A DNA stretch of 64,000 bases from contig JBGVRT010000007.1 of the NCBI GenBank assembly GCA_045128735.1, forward strand, positions 31,691 through 95,690. The letters are read 5' to 3'. This document shows positions 47,701 through 56,832 of the stretch, in pieces; positions within the stretch are counted from its first letter, which is position 1; each line of letters starts with the position of its first letter. Below the pieces are notes generated by a model that saw nothing but the letters and a program-made list of their open reading frames with translations, did no database searches and was not told where the DNA came from. The stretch comes from RGIG8775 sp045128735. GTDB lineage: Bacteria; Bacillota; Clostridia; Oscillospirales; CAG-272. Made by a program: the position numbers and the translations under genes.

Positions 47701-49500
47701 TTACTTTGCAGCGTTAAGTCTTGCCTCAAGTGCAGCAAGCTCATCGTACATAGTCTGGGGAACTCTTGCGCCAACCTGTGCGTAGAATTCCTTGATATTG
47801 TTGATATCCTCGAGCCAAGACTCAACGTCAACAGAGAGAAGATCCTTGATTGTATCAAGCGAAACGTCGGAAAGACCTTCAATATTGATGTCCTCAGCCT
47901 TGGGAACATAACCGATAGGAGTGATGTCAGCATCAACCTTACCCTCGCAACGGTCAAGGATCCACATAAGAACACGCATATTGTCACCGAATCCGGGCCA
48001 GATGAAGTTGCCTTCAGCATCGGTGCGGAACCAGTTAACGTGGAAAATCTTGGGAGCGTGGGGAATTGTTGTACCCATCTTGAGCCAATGTGCCCAGTAG
48101 TCACCCATATCGTAACCAACGAAGGGTCTCATAGCCATAGGATCGCGGCGAACTACACCAACTGCGCCTGCAGCTGCTGCGGTTGTCTCGGAAGCCATGA
48201 TCGAACCAACGAAAGCACCGTTTTGCCAGCTTGTGGACTGGTAAACAAGGGGAGCGGTCTTTGCACGGCGTCCGCCAAATACGATAGCGGAGATGGGAAC
48301 ACCTGCGGGATTGCTAAATTCCTTAGAGATGCAGGGGCAGTTAACGGCCTTTGCTGTGAAACGGGAGTTGGGATGAGCGCCGGATGTTTCAAGCTTTCTT
48401 GTCTTATCGTAGCTCTTGTAGTCCCAAGCATTTCCTCTCCAGTCGATTGCTTCTGCGGGAGGATTGTTGTCAAGACCTTCCCACCAAACTGTGTTGTCAG
48501 CAGTGTTGTGAACAACGTTGGTGAAGATTGTGTCCTTCATAGTTGTATAAAGAGCGTTGGGGTTAGAGTTGAGGTTTGTACCGGGAGCAACACCGAAGAA
48601 TCCGTTTTCAGGGTTAACTGCCCAAAGTCTGCCGTCTTCGCCTACGCGGAGCCAAGCAATATCGTCACCTACGCACCAAACCTTATAACCCTTCTTCTGA
48701 TAGATTTCAGGGGGAATAAGCATTGCAAGGTTTGTCTTACCGCAAGCAGAGGGGAAAGCGGCACAAACGTACTTTGTATCACCGTTGGGATACTCAACAC
48801 CAAGAATAAGCATATGCTCAGCCATCCAGCCTTCCTTGCGACCAAGGTAGGAAGCAATACGAAGGGCAAAGCACTTCTTACCAAGAAGAACGTTTCCGCC
48901 GTAACCCGAGTTAACAGACCAGATTGTGTTGTCTTCGGGGAAGTGAACGATGTATCTGTTCTCTTCATCAAGTTCAGCTCTTGCGTGAAGACCCTTGATG
49001 TAGTCTGCACTGTCGCCGAGAGCCTCAAGAACGTCAAGACCTACGCGAGTCATGATAAGCATATTAAGAACGACGTAGATAGAGTCGGTAAGCTCGATAC
49101 CGTACTTAGCAAAGGGTGAACCAACAACGCTCATAGAGTAGGGAATAACGTACATTGTCTGACCCTTCATAGAGCCTGCGTAGAGCTTGGAAAGCTTTGC
49201 GTAGCACTCCTTGGGATCCATCCAGTTGTTGATGTTACCTGCGTCCTCTTTCTTGGATGTGCAGATAAATGTTCTGCCCTCTACACGAGCAACGTCGTTG
49301 ATAGCAGTTCTGTGAAGGTAGCAACCAGGAAGCTTATCCTGGTTAAGCTTAATCATTTCGCCTGTAGCGCAAGCTTCAGCGCGAAGAGCCTCAGCCTGAG
49401 CCTCGGAACCGTCGATAAGAACGATTTTGTCAGGCTGTGTCATAGCGGCCATTTCGTCGATCCAGCTATTGACATACTTGTTGTTTGTAAGATTTGCCAT
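47701..49500 (-). CDS. pckA: Phosphoenolpyruvate carboxykinase (GTP)
   Basis: This 599-residue protein is the GTP-dependent type. It has the kinase-1a P-loop FPSACGKTNLAML near residue 255, VGDDIAWLRVGEDGRLWAVNPENGFFGVAPGTN with the kinase-2 and metal residues, and the PEP-binding NYWAHW-like segment GDYWAHWLKMG. It interconverts oxaloacetate plus GTP with PEP, CO2 and GDP. In fermenting Clostridia it can run toward oxaloacetate and conserve GTP, which would feed the decarboxylase operon at 26050-30912. Strong codon bias suggests high expression. AAGGAGAA precedes the ATG, and palindromes lie upstream at 49542-49552 and 49627-49636. Confidence 0.97.
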   Translation of the reverse strand: MANLTNNKYVNSWIDEMAAMTQPDKIVLIDGSEAQAEALRAEACATGEMIKLNQDKLPGCYLHRTAINDVARVEGRTFICTSKKEDAGNINNWMDPKECYAKLSKLYAGSMKGQTMYVIPYSMSVVGSPFAKYGIELTDSIYVVLNMLIMTRVGLDVLEALGDSADYIKGLHARAELDEENRYIVHFPEDNTIWSVNSGYGGNVLLGKKCFALRIASYLGRKEGWMAEHMLILGVEYPNGDTKYVCAAFPSACGKTNLAMLIPPEIYQKKGYKVWCVGDDIAWLRVGEDGRLWAVNPENGFFGVAPGTNLNSNPNALYTTMKDTIFTNVVHNTADNTVWWEGLDNNPPAEAIDWRGNAWDYKSYDKTRKLETSGAHPNSRFTAKAVNCPCISKEFSNPAGVPISAIVFGGRRAKTAPLVYQSTSWQNGAFVGSIMASETTAAAAGAVGVVRRDPMAMRPFVGYDMGDYWAHWLKMGTTIPHAPKIFHVNWFRTDAEGNFIWPGFGDNMRVLMWILDRCEGKVDADITPIGYVPKAEDINIEGLSDVSLDTIKDLLSVDVESWLEDINNIKEFYAQVGARVPQTMYDELAALEARLNAAK

Positions 49501-49541
49501 TTCAATTCTCCTTGTATATTAAATGTAATGTTTGACGTAAT

Positions 49542-49552
49542 TTGTTAAACAA
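49542..49552. promoter_or_regulatory. Short palindrome upstream of pckA
   Basis: TTGTTAAACAA, symmetric around its central A, lies 42 bases before the pckA start. A related perfect palindrome TTGTTAACAA is at 49627-49636. Half-sites resemble those of the NADH-sensing repressor Rex, but the spacing is much shorter than its 18-bp consensus, so the assignment is open. Confidence 0.3.
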
Positions 49553-49653
49553 TAATCAAACTTTATCCATTATATATGATACAACATTTTTTGCTTTTTT
49601 TCAAGTCTAAAATCGAAAGTTACATTTTGTTAACAATTAGAAGAAAAAATATT

Positions 49654-49667
49654 AGAACATATGTTTA
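49654..49667 (+). promoter_or_regulatory. LexA (SOS) box overlapping the lexA promoter
   Basis: AGAACATATGTTTA differs from the Gram-positive LexA box CGAACrnryGTTyG mainly at its outermost bases. It overlaps the -35 box (49664-49669) of the lexA promoter, so LexA bound here would block its own transcription. Confidence 0.75.
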
Positions 49668-49692
49668 CAAATTGAGAAAAATGTGGTATAAT
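49664..49692 (+). promoter_or_regulatory. Promoter of lexA
   Basis: TTTACA (49664-49669) and TATAAT (49687-49692) are 17 bases apart with extended TGGTATAAT, 41 bases before the ATG. Confidence 0.88.
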
Positions 49693-49733
49693 TGTGGTGA
49701 AACAAGAGCTTTATTTATTGAAAGAGGCAATTT

Positions 49734-50336
49734 ATGAGAAAATTAAAACCCAGAGAGCAGAGCGTATACGATTATATTGCAACGGCGATTACCGAGAACG
49801 GATATGCCCCCAGCGTAAGAGATATTGAAAACGCGTTGGGCTTCAAAAGTACGTCTACTGTTCACATGTATATTAACCGCCTTGAGGAGTTTGGGTTGAT
49901 CCGAAAGAACGACGGAAAAAGCAGAGCCATAACTCTTACGGGTGTCTCACCCACGGGTAAAAATAAGGTTCCGATACTTGGAAAAGTAACTGCCGGCGCG
50001 CCTATTCTTGCTTCTCAGAATTTTGAAGGTTACGTGGATTTTGTCACCGAAAGCAAGAAATACGATTCCAAAAATCTCTTTGCGCTTAAGGTGTCGGGGG
50101 TAAGTATGATAGAGGCGGGAATACTTGACGGTGACTACGTTATAGTTGACCGATGCGATTACGCCGAAAATGGCGACATTATTGTCGCTCTTATTGAAGA
50201 TGAAGCGACGGTAAAGACCTTTTATAAAGAAAACGGACACTTCAGGCTTCAACCTGAAAACAGCACGCTTGAGCCTATAATAGTAAAAGAAATGTCAGTT
50301 CTTGGCAGAGTTATCGCCAGCATAAGATTTTATTGA
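49734..50336 (+). CDS. lexA: LexA repressor, SOS regulator
   Basis: This 200-residue protein has the LexA winged helix in residues 1-65 (REQSVYDYIATAITENGYAPSV, FKSTSTVHMYINRLEE) and the S24 peptidase domain from about residue 75. The self-cleavage bond is Ala87-Gly88 (KVTAGAP); the catalytic dyad is Ser124 (SGVSM) and Lys161 (ATVKTF). It represses DNA-damage genes until RecA filaments trigger cleavage. A LexA box covers its own promoter. The gene overlaps the convergent SpoVB-like gene by 42 bases at the 3' ends, with no terminator between. Confidence 0.97.
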   Translation: MRKLKPREQSVYDYIATAITENGYAPSVRDIENALGFKSTSTVHMYINRLEEFGLIRKNDGKSRAITLTGVSPTGKNKVPILGKVTAGAPILASQNFEGYVDFVTESKKYDSKNLFALKVSGVSMIEAGILDGDYVIVDRCDYAENGDIIVALIEDEATVKTFYKENGHFRLQPENSTLEPIIVKEMSVLGRVIASIRFY

Positions 50337-51878
50337 TCTATCCTTGCCGATTATATTTATTGCCCACTTTATATCATCTTTGTCAAAGGTGTTTGTGGAT
50401 ATCAACAGAATGGCGTAAACGCCGACCGTGATAAGAATATGGGCTGTCAGTGAAAGTGCCGAGTAGTTTTGAGGTTTTGATAGTTCGAACATCATATGGC
50501 AAAGACAGGTTGCGCCAACGATACAGAATAGCGGTTTTGCGATCCATTTTATAAGATTTGGAGCAAAGCCGCTCTTTTTTAATAATCTGACAACGCTGAA
50601 CGAAGCGTTTATAAGCTCTGTTACGTAAATTGTTATAACGTATCCTTGTATTCCCACCCGAGGAAGTAACAACCAAACAAGAATTACCGATAGAAATGAA
50701 TCGGCAATATTTACAACCATACTGTAAAACTGTTCACCAAGACCCTTGAGCATATGGTCAACTGTTGTGTCAAGATACATTATCGGAATAAGCGGTGCAA
50801 GCATTTTTATGTAGGTTGCCGTGTTTTCCTTTGGGTATATGACGGCTCCGAGTTCGGTGGAAAAGCAAATCATTATACCCGCTGTTCCAAGCGAAAAAAT
50901 CAGAGCAAGCTGTATTGAACGTTCGCATATGTAGCGTATCTGCCTTTTGTTTCCCTTTACAGCGCATTCTGTTAGCTCGGGAACAAGCATACCTGAAAAC
51001 GAGCTTATAAGAGCCGCAGGGAACAAAACGATAGGGAGAACCATACTCTGTATTATACCGTATAACGAAAGAGCCCTGCTTCTGTCGAGACCGTTCTTTT
51101 CAAGCCCTATAGGAATCAGCATATGCTCTATGGAAACAAGTCCCGAACGGACGTATGCACTTGATGCGATAGGCAAAGCTGTTCTTAAAAGCTCTGCGGT
51201 AAGTCCTGTGCTGTCACCTTGTTTTGAACTTTTGACGTTCTTCCGTTTGTCGAGCACAAATGCAAGCAAGGACAGTAAAAATGAAAAGCACTCGGAGAGC
51301 ATACCGCCTGTCGCCAATGACGCGCAGGCAAATTCAACACCTCTGTTTAATAACAGCGACAAGAGCGCAGAAACCGCGAATATCTTTATTGCTTGCTCAA
51401 AAACTTGAATTGCCGCGTTTTTATACACCCGTCGCACGGCAGTAAAATATCCGTTAAAAACAGAAGACAATGCTATGGGCACTAGCGAAATTGCGAGCAT
51501 TCGAAGCGATAAGACAGTTCTTGTGTCGCCTAAGAGCTTTATTCCAATAAACTTTGCTCCAAAAAACAGACACAGCGTTGCAACTGATGAAAAGAACAGC
51601 GCATATAATACGCATCTTTTTAAGGCAGCGGTTGCTTCGGTACCGTCGTTTTTTCCAAGTGCTCTTGCAACAAGCCGCATGGTTGCGAGATTTATTCCCG
51701 ATGTGGCAAAGGTAACTGCAAAGCCGTATATTCCCGAAAGAAGGGAATACAATCCCATAGCTTCCGCACCAGCTCGGTTGGAAACGTAAACGTTGAAGCT
51801 GACTCCGACCGTTCTCATGAGAATTGAAACGGTACATAATATTATTGCGTTGAGGAAAAATTTTCTAATGTTTTTCAT
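50295..51878 (-). CDS. SpoVB-like polysaccharide/lipid flippase
   Basis: This 527-residue membrane protein has about 14 helices and the MATE/MVF-superfamily layout of stage V sporulation protein B: LMRTVGVSFNVYVSNRAGAEAMGLYSL-type start (in the first 50 residues), VYKNAAIQVFEQ, and a central GLVSIEHMLIPIGLEKNG block. SpoVB and its relatives (MurJ, YkvU) flip lipid-linked cell-wall precursors, in SpoVB for the spore cortex. Presence suggests a spore-forming ancestry, but no other sporulation gene is in the window. The 3' end overlaps lexA. Codon use is less biased than in metabolic genes. Confidence 0.85.
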   Translation of the reverse strand: MKNIRKFFLNAIILCTVSILMRTVGVSFNVYVSNRAGAEAMGLYSLLSGIYGFAVTFATSGINLATMRLVARALGKNDGTEATAALKRCVLYALFFSSVATLCLFFGAKFIGIKLLGDTRTVLSLRMLAISLVPIALSSVFNGYFTAVRRVYKNAAIQVFEQAIKIFAVSALLSLLLNRGVEFACASLATGGMLSECFSFLLSLLAFVLDKRKNVKSSKQGDSTGLTAELLRTALPIASSAYVRSGLVSIEHMLIPIGLEKNGLDRSRALSLYGIIQSMVLPIVLFPAALISSFSGMLVPELTECAVKGNKRQIRYICERSIQLALIFSLGTAGIMICFSTELGAVIYPKENTATYIKMLAPLIPIMYLDTTVDHMLKGLGEQFYSMVVNIADSFLSVILVWLLLPRVGIQGYVITIYVTELINASFSVVRLLKKSGFAPNLIKWIAKPLFCIVGATCLCHMMFELSKPQNYSALSLTAHILITVGVYAILLISTNTFDKDDIKWAINIIGKDRSIKSYAGDNSAKN

Positions 51879-51990
51879 TATTTCGTCCTTTCTCGGTACT
51901 AAAAGCCCAAAACGTAGCCTATAAAATATTTTATGCGGCGTGATGTTTATAAAGAATATAAATTAGGCAATACTTTTTTTAGAAAAAATC

Positions 51991-52019
51991 TTTACAAATT
52001 AAGAAAAATATGGTAAAAT
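51991..52019 (+). promoter_or_regulatory. Promoter of the CMP-kinase-like gene
   Basis: TTTACA (51991-51996) and TAAAAT (52014-52019) are 17 bases apart with extended ATATGGTAAAAT, the same boxes as the tandem glycosidase promoters. Confidence 0.8.
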
Positions 52020-52054
52020 AACTATGTTAACAATGGTGCAAAGGAGAGATAACT

Positions 52055-52678
52055 ATGTACAAGAACCCCATTATAACAATTGCAAGACAGTATGGAAGCG
52101 GCGGACGCGAGATAGGAGAAAAGCTTGCCGAGTTGCTTGGTATAAAGGCATACGGCAGAGAGCTTATTGATATGGCGGCAGAAAAGAGCGGTTATCATCC
52201 TGAAATGCTCACTAAGGCTGACGAGAGAGCGGCAGGAAGCTTGCTTTACAGTCTTGCGGTGGGCGCGTCGATGGCAGGCGGTATTGCGGGACATTACGAT
52301 ATCCCGATAAACGATAAGCTTTTTATCGTTCAGACCGAGATAATCAAGGAGCTTGCCGAAAAAGAGCAGTGCATTATCATTGGCAGATGCGGTGACTATG
52401 CGCTTCGTAATTTTGAAAATAAAATCAGCATTTTCATTCATTCCGATCTCGAAAAACGTATAAAGCGTATTTCCGCGCTCAAAGGCGTTTCGGAGAAGGA
52501 AGCGGAAAATCTCATTGTAAAAGAAGATAAATATCGCGCAAACTATTACAATTTCTACACCGGTCATAAGTGGGGCGCAAGCGAAAGATATGCCGCAACC
52601 TTTAACAGCGGAGTCCTTGGCATTGACGAGACGGCGAGAATAATTGCGGATATGGTTAAAAGTCTTTCGGCAGAGTAA
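52055..52678 (+). CDS. Cytidylate kinase-like family protein
   Basis: This 207-residue P-loop protein belongs to the cytidylate kinase-like family of Clostridia and Bacteroidetes. It starts ITIARQYGSGGREIGEKLAELLG, where GSGGREIG is the modified P-loop, and has GRCGDYAL with FIHSDLEKRIKRI in the middle and the lid-like KYRANYYNFYTGHKWG. True Cmk proteins are about 220 residues with GPAGSGKST; this family lacks that exact loop, and its substrate is not established. It is monocistronic, between its own promoter and a terminator. AAAGGAGAG precedes the ATG. Confidence 0.85.
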   Translation: MYKNPIITIARQYGSGGREIGEKLAELLGIKAYGRELIDMAAEKSGYHPEMLTKADERAAGSLLYSLAVGASMAGGIAGHYDIPINDKLFIVQTEIIKELAEKEQCIIIGRCGDYALRNFENKISIFIHSDLEKRIKRISALKGVSEKEAENLIVKEDKYRANYYNFYTGHKWGASERYAATFNSGVLGIDETARIIADMVKSLSAE

Positions 52679-52689
52679 AAATAAATATG

Positions 52690-52721
52690 AGATCGGGTCG
52701 GAGAGCCGCCCCGATCTTTTG
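52690..52721 (+). terminator. Intrinsic terminator of the CMP-kinase-like gene
   Basis: AGATCGGG (52690-52697) pairs with CCCGATCT (52710-52717), extended by an inner CGG/CCG helix around AGAG, then T residues. Confidence 0.88.
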
Positions 52722-52760
52722 TAGATAAAAGGTAAAAGGTAAATTGTTTTTACATTTTAC

Positions 52761-52789
52761 TTGACAAAAGCTGTCTGAAAGTGTATACT
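52761..52789 (+). promoter_or_regulatory. Promoter of the polA operon
   Basis: TTGACA (52761-52766) and TATACT (52784-52789) are 17 bases apart, 39 bases before the polA ATG. No terminator is seen until 60762, so it may drive eight genes. Confidence 0.85.
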
Positions 52790-52828
52790 AAAGAATGTAC
52801 AAAGATTTCTGAAAGGGAATGAGCAAAA

Positions 52829-55363
52829 ATGAAAAAACTACTCGCTATTGACGGAAACAGTATAATAAATCGCGCGTTTTACGGAATAAGACCGCTTACT
52901 AACCGTGAGGGCATCCATACAAATGCCATTTACGGTATGATAAACATAATTATGAAGCAGGTCGAGGCACTTTCTCCCGAATATCTTGCAGTTGCGTTTG
53001 ACGTTAAAGCACCCACTTTCAGACATGAGTTTTACAGCGAATACAAGGCAGGCAGACACGCCACTCCACCGGAATTGCTTGAGCAGATTCCTTACGCTAA
53101 GGATTGCTTGCGTGCACTCGGATTTAATGTGCTTGAGCTGGCAGGATATGAGGCGGACGATATTCTCGGTACTCTTGCAAAAAAAGCCGAAGAAAACGAC
53201 TGTGAAGCATATGTGCTGACGGGTGACCGAGATTCTCTGCAGTTAATAACCGATAAAACTACCGTGTTGCTCGCTACCAATACGGATACAGTTAAAATGG
53301 ACACGGATGCTTTCTTCGAAAAATACGGAGTTAACCCCAATCAGTTTGTGGATGTAAAGGCTTTAATGGGCGATAGCTCGGACAATATTCCGGGTGTTCC
53401 GGGTATCGGTGAAAAAACTGCACTGAAGCTTATATCCGAGTATGGCTCTCTTGAGGAGCTTTACAAGGTCGTCCCGAGCAACCCGTTTACGCCCTCGAAT
53501 AATAAAAAACTTAACGAAGGAAAAGACAGCGCGTTTATGTCTCAGAGATTGGCGCGCATAAATTGTGAAGTTCCGATTATTGGTAAGCTTGATGAAGTAG
53601 AAACTCGTGAGCTTGATAAGGCGGAGGCGTACAGACTTTTCTCAAAGCTTGAATTTTCGGCGTTTGTAAAGCGTTTCGGCTTGGATGCGTCAGATACTTC
53701 GTCTGCTGATGAGAAAGCAGATGTGAGAGAGAAGCTTGAGGTTTATCAGGTTTCTGCCGCTGAACTTATGAATAAAACAAGCTCGGATAATCTTCTTGCC
53801 TTTCTTGAAGTCGAAAATTCAGTTCAGCTTTGCGACGGAGAGGCTATATATAATTTCTCGGGGAATATAACAGATCTTTCTTTCATTTTTAGTGATACTT
53901 CCAAAAGAATTATTTGTTACGACGTCAAGCAAATATATAAGCACTTTAAGGAACTTGGTATGGAATTCTCCAATTGCTATCACGACATTATGCTCGGAGC
54001 GTACGTTCTTGACCCTGCCGCGGGCTCTTTCGAGCTTGAGCGCGTTTGTACCATATATGCGGGAATGCCCGAGGGCAATGTTGATGCAGGTGACGTTTGG
54101 GCGGCATTCAAGGCGATAGATGCCAAAATAACCGAAAATCGGCAAGAGAATCTTTTGTACAATATCGAAATGCCGCTTTCACGTGTGCTGTTCCTTATGG
54201 AGGATGCAGGATTTTGCGTTGATGTTGACGGCCTTGCGCGATTTGGCGAAAATCTTGAAGCTCTTGAAAACGAATTTAAGGAGCGCATATATTATCACGC
54301 GGGATGTGAATTCAATATAAACTCACCTAAGCAGCTTGGTGAGGTGCTTTTTGAACGTATGATGCTCCCTGCAGGGAAAAAGACAAAAAGCGGATATTCT
54401 ACGGGCGCCGACGTGCTTGAAAAGCTTAAGCCATATCACCCCATAATCGAGGATATTCTTGATTACAGACAGGTTGCAAAGCTTAAGAGCACTTATGCTG
54501 ACGGGCTTGTAAAGGTTGCCGACAGTGACGGAAAGATACACACCAATTTCAAGCAAACGGGGACTGCTACGGGCAGACTTTCATCAACCGAACCCAATCT
54601 TCAGAATATCCCGATAAAGACCGAGCTTGGACGTGAATTCAGAAAATATTTTATTCCGAGCAAGCAGGGCAGAGTGCTTATAGATGCCGACTATTCACAG
54701 ATCGAGCTTAGGTTGCTTGCCGATATTTCGGGTGACGGACATATGATTGAGGCATTTCAGTCGGGCGAGGATATTCACACCTCTACCGCATCGAAGGTCT
54801 TTGGCGTTGAGCCCGACGACGTTACAATAGAGCTCAGAAAAAGGGCAAAAGCCGTAAACTTCGGTATTGTCTACGGAATAGGCGACTTCTCGCTTTCACA
54901 GGATCTTAAAATAACTCGAAATCAAGCGAGAGAGTATATAGACAACTATCTCGCCACCTATGCGGGTGTGGATTCCTATCTTAAGAATATCATTGTTTCA
55001 GCATACGAATGCGGCTATGTTACAACTGCATTCGGCAGACGCAGATATATTCCCGAGCTTTCTGGACACAACAAAATGTTAAAGAAATTTGGCGAGCGTG
55101 TGGCTATGAACAGCCCTATTCAGGGAACTGCTGCTGATATAATAAAAATTGCAATGATAAACGTTGACAAAAAGCTTCGGGAAAGCGGTATAGATGCAAA
55201 GCTCGTTCTTCAGGTGCACGATGAGCTGCTTGTAGAGGCGGGTGCCGAATGCGCTGACAAAGCTCTTGATATACTCCGTGATGAAATGGAGAATGCCGTG
55301 AAGCTGAGTGTACCTCTTGAGGTAGAGGTTGGAGTTGGCGAAAATTGGTACGATTGCAAGTGA
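52829..55363 (+). CDS. polA: DNA polymerase I
   Basis: This 844-residue protein has the 5' nuclease domain in residues 1-290 (AIDGNSIINRAFYG, EADDILGTLA, TGDRDSLQL, GDSSDNIPGVPGIGEKTA). A degenerate 3'-5' exonuclease-like domain lies at about 300-470, and the family A polymerase at about 480-844 (TGRLSSTEPNLQNIP, DYSQIELR, RKRAKAVNFGIVYG-like O helix, VHDELLVE). The proofreading domain has LEVEN where the metal-binding DxE motif should be, so it is probably inactive, as in Geobacillus Pol I. It processes Okazaki fragments and repairs gaps. It leads a long operon. Confidence 0.96.
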   Translation: MKKLLAIDGNSIINRAFYGIRPLTNREGIHTNAIYGMINIIMKQVEALSPEYLAVAFDVKAPTFRHEFYSEYKAGRHATPPELLEQIPYAKDCLRALGFNVLELAGYEADDILGTLAKKAEENDCEAYVLTGDRDSLQLITDKTTVLLATNTDTVKMDTDAFFEKYGVNPNQFVDVKALMGDSSDNIPGVPGIGEKTALKLISEYGSLEELYKVVPSNPFTPSNNKKLNEGKDSAFMSQRLARINCEVPIIGKLDEVETRELDKAEAYRLFSKLEFSAFVKRFGLDASDTSSADEKADVREKLEVYQVSAAELMNKTSSDNLLAFLEVENSVQLCDGEAIYNFSGNITDLSFIFSDTSKRIICYDVKQIYKHFKELGMEFSNCYHDIMLGAYVLDPAAGSFELERVCTIYAGMPEGNVDAGDVWAAFKAIDAKITENRQENLLYNIEMPLSRVLFLMEDAGFCVDVDGLARFGENLEALENEFKERIYYHAGCEFNINSPKQLGEVLFERMMLPAGKKTKSGYSTGADVLEKLKPYHPIIEDILDYRQVAKLKSTYADGLVKVADSDGKIHTNFKQTGTATGRLSSTEPNLQNIPIKTELGREFRKYFIPSKQGRVLIDADYSQIELRLLADISGDGHMIEAFQSGEDIHTSTASKVFGVEPDDVTIELRKRAKAVNFGIVYGIGDFSLSQDLKITRNQAREYIDNYLATYAGVDSYLKNIIVSAYECGYVTTAFGRRRYIPELSGHNKMLKKFGERVAMNSPIQGTAADIIKIAMINVDKKLRESGIDAKLVLQVHDELLVEAGAECADKALDILRDEMENAVKLSVPLEVEVGVGENWYDCK

Positions 55364-55378
55364 TTTGGAGGGGAAATT

Positions 55379-56815
55379 ATGAAGCGCGCAAGCGGAGTTC
55401 TTATGCATATTTCAACGCTTTACGGCGATTATTCAATAGGCTCGTTTGGAAAAAACGCCAAGGAGTTTGTTGATTTCCTCGTGGATTGCGGATTTTCGTA
55501 TTGGCAGGTGTTGCCGTTTAATATGTCTGATGACTGCGGCTCTCCGTATAAATCTTACGGTGCTTTTTCGGGTAATCCTTATTTCGTTGATCTCGACATC
55601 CTTTTTGAAAAGGGTCTTATAACTCTTGCCGAGCTTTCGGAAGCCAAACAGCACACCCCTTATTCCTGCGAGTTTGAAAAGCTTGAGGAAGATAGACTCG
55701 CACTCTTAAAAAAAGCGGCATTGCGCGTTTGCCATGAGGAGCGCACCAAGATAGAACGCACTGTTTTTGCCAAGCGTCCCATATTTGACTTTTGCAGATT
55801 TATGGCACTTAAAGAAGCAAACAATTATGCAGAGTGGCACGAATGGACAAATGACAGCTATGACGCGGAGGTTTTATTTGCGTGGGAATTTATAGAGCAT
55901 GAATTTCTGGTGCAGTGGAACGAAATCCGCAGATACGCTAATGCTAAGGGCATAAAGATTATCGGGGACATTCCGATATACGTCGCTTATGACAGCAGTG
56001 ACGTGTGGGCAAATAAAAATGAATTTCAGCTTGATGAAAAAGGCAGATTAAAGGCGGTTGCAGGTGTTCCGCCCGACTATTTTGCGAAAGACGGTCAGCT
56101 TTGGGGCAATCCTCTTTACGATTGGGAGGCAATGAGGCTAAACGATTTTTCGTGGTGGCGTGAAAGAATGAAATATATGCTCGAGCTTTTTGACGGCGTG
56201 AGAATAGATCATTTCAGAGGTATAGAATCCTATTGGAGCGTACCCGCCGAAGCAAAGACTGCCAAAGAAGGAAAGTGGGTTGAAGGTCCCGGTAAAGCTT
56301 TTGTTGACTGTGTTCGCGCAACGGCTGGAGACAATCTTATAATCGCCGAGGATCTTGGCGATATCAGCGAAAGGGTTGTCGAGCTTGTCAAATACAGCGG
56401 TTTCCCGGGGATGCGAGTGCTTCAGTTTGCATTTCTCGGTGAGTCCGATTCTCCTCATCTTCCTCACAATTACGTTCATAATTGCGTTGCGTATACGGGC
56501 ACTCACGATAACAATACCTTGCTTGGTTATATGTGGGAAGCCGATGAGCAGGTGCGCCGAAGAGTTGTTGATTATTGCGGATATATGGGCGATGATTGGG
56601 ATAAGTCGTACGATAACATAATAAGAGCTATGCTCGCAAGCCATGCGGGACTTGTCATAGTTCCTGTTCAGGATCTCCTTAACTTTGGTTCGGACACGAG
56701 AATGAATATTCCCGGGAGCCCCGACGGTAATTGGAGATACAGAATAACCCGCGAACAGCTTTGGAAGATAGATAGGGAAAAATACAGATATTACAACGAG
56801 TTATACTCAAGATAA
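55379..56815 (+). CDS. malQ: 4-alpha-glucanotransferase (amylomaltase)
   Basis: This 478-residue GH77 enzyme transfers alpha-1,4-glucan segments between maltodextrins. Motifs in order are SPYKSYGAFSGNPYFVDLD, IIGDIPIYVAYDSSDVW, VRIDHFRGIESYW with the nucleophile Asp, IIAEDLGDI with the acid/base Glu, and YTGTHDNNTLLGYM with the third Asp. Length is normal for the bacterial MalQ type (about 500). It links to glycogen or starch use, like glgD at 3156. The start is 15 bases after polA behind GGAGGGGA. Confidence 0.96.
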   Translation: MKRASGVLMHISTLYGDYSIGSFGKNAKEFVDFLVDCGFSYWQVLPFNMSDDCGSPYKSYGAFSGNPYFVDLDILFEKGLITLAELSEAKQHTPYSCEFEKLEEDRLALLKKAALRVCHEERTKIERTVFAKRPIFDFCRFMALKEANNYAEWHEWTNDSYDAEVLFAWEFIEHEFLVQWNEIRRYANAKGIKIIGDIPIYVAYDSSDVWANKNEFQLDEKGRLKAVAGVPPDYFAKDGQLWGNPLYDWEAMRLNDFSWWRERMKYMLELFDGVRIDHFRGIESYWSVPAEAKTAKEGKWVEGPGKAFVDCVRATAGDNLIIAEDLGDISERVVELVKYSGFPGMRVLQFAFLGESDSPHLPHNYVHNCVAYTGTHDNNTLLGYMWEADEQVRRRVVDYCGYMGDDWDKSYDNIIRAMLASHAGLVIVPVQDLLNFGSDTRMNIPGSPDGNWRYRITREQLWKIDREKYRYYNELYSR

Positions 56816-56832
56816 ACTTAAAGAGGTAAGAC

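Noticed and set aside
47602..49119. Plus-strand open frame of 505 codons opposite pckA
   Set aside because: It lies antisense to a full-length PEP carboxykinase, its product is Cys/Val/Ser-rich without any fold or family character, and it reads through both terminator hairpins. The openness follows from strong codon bias in pckA.
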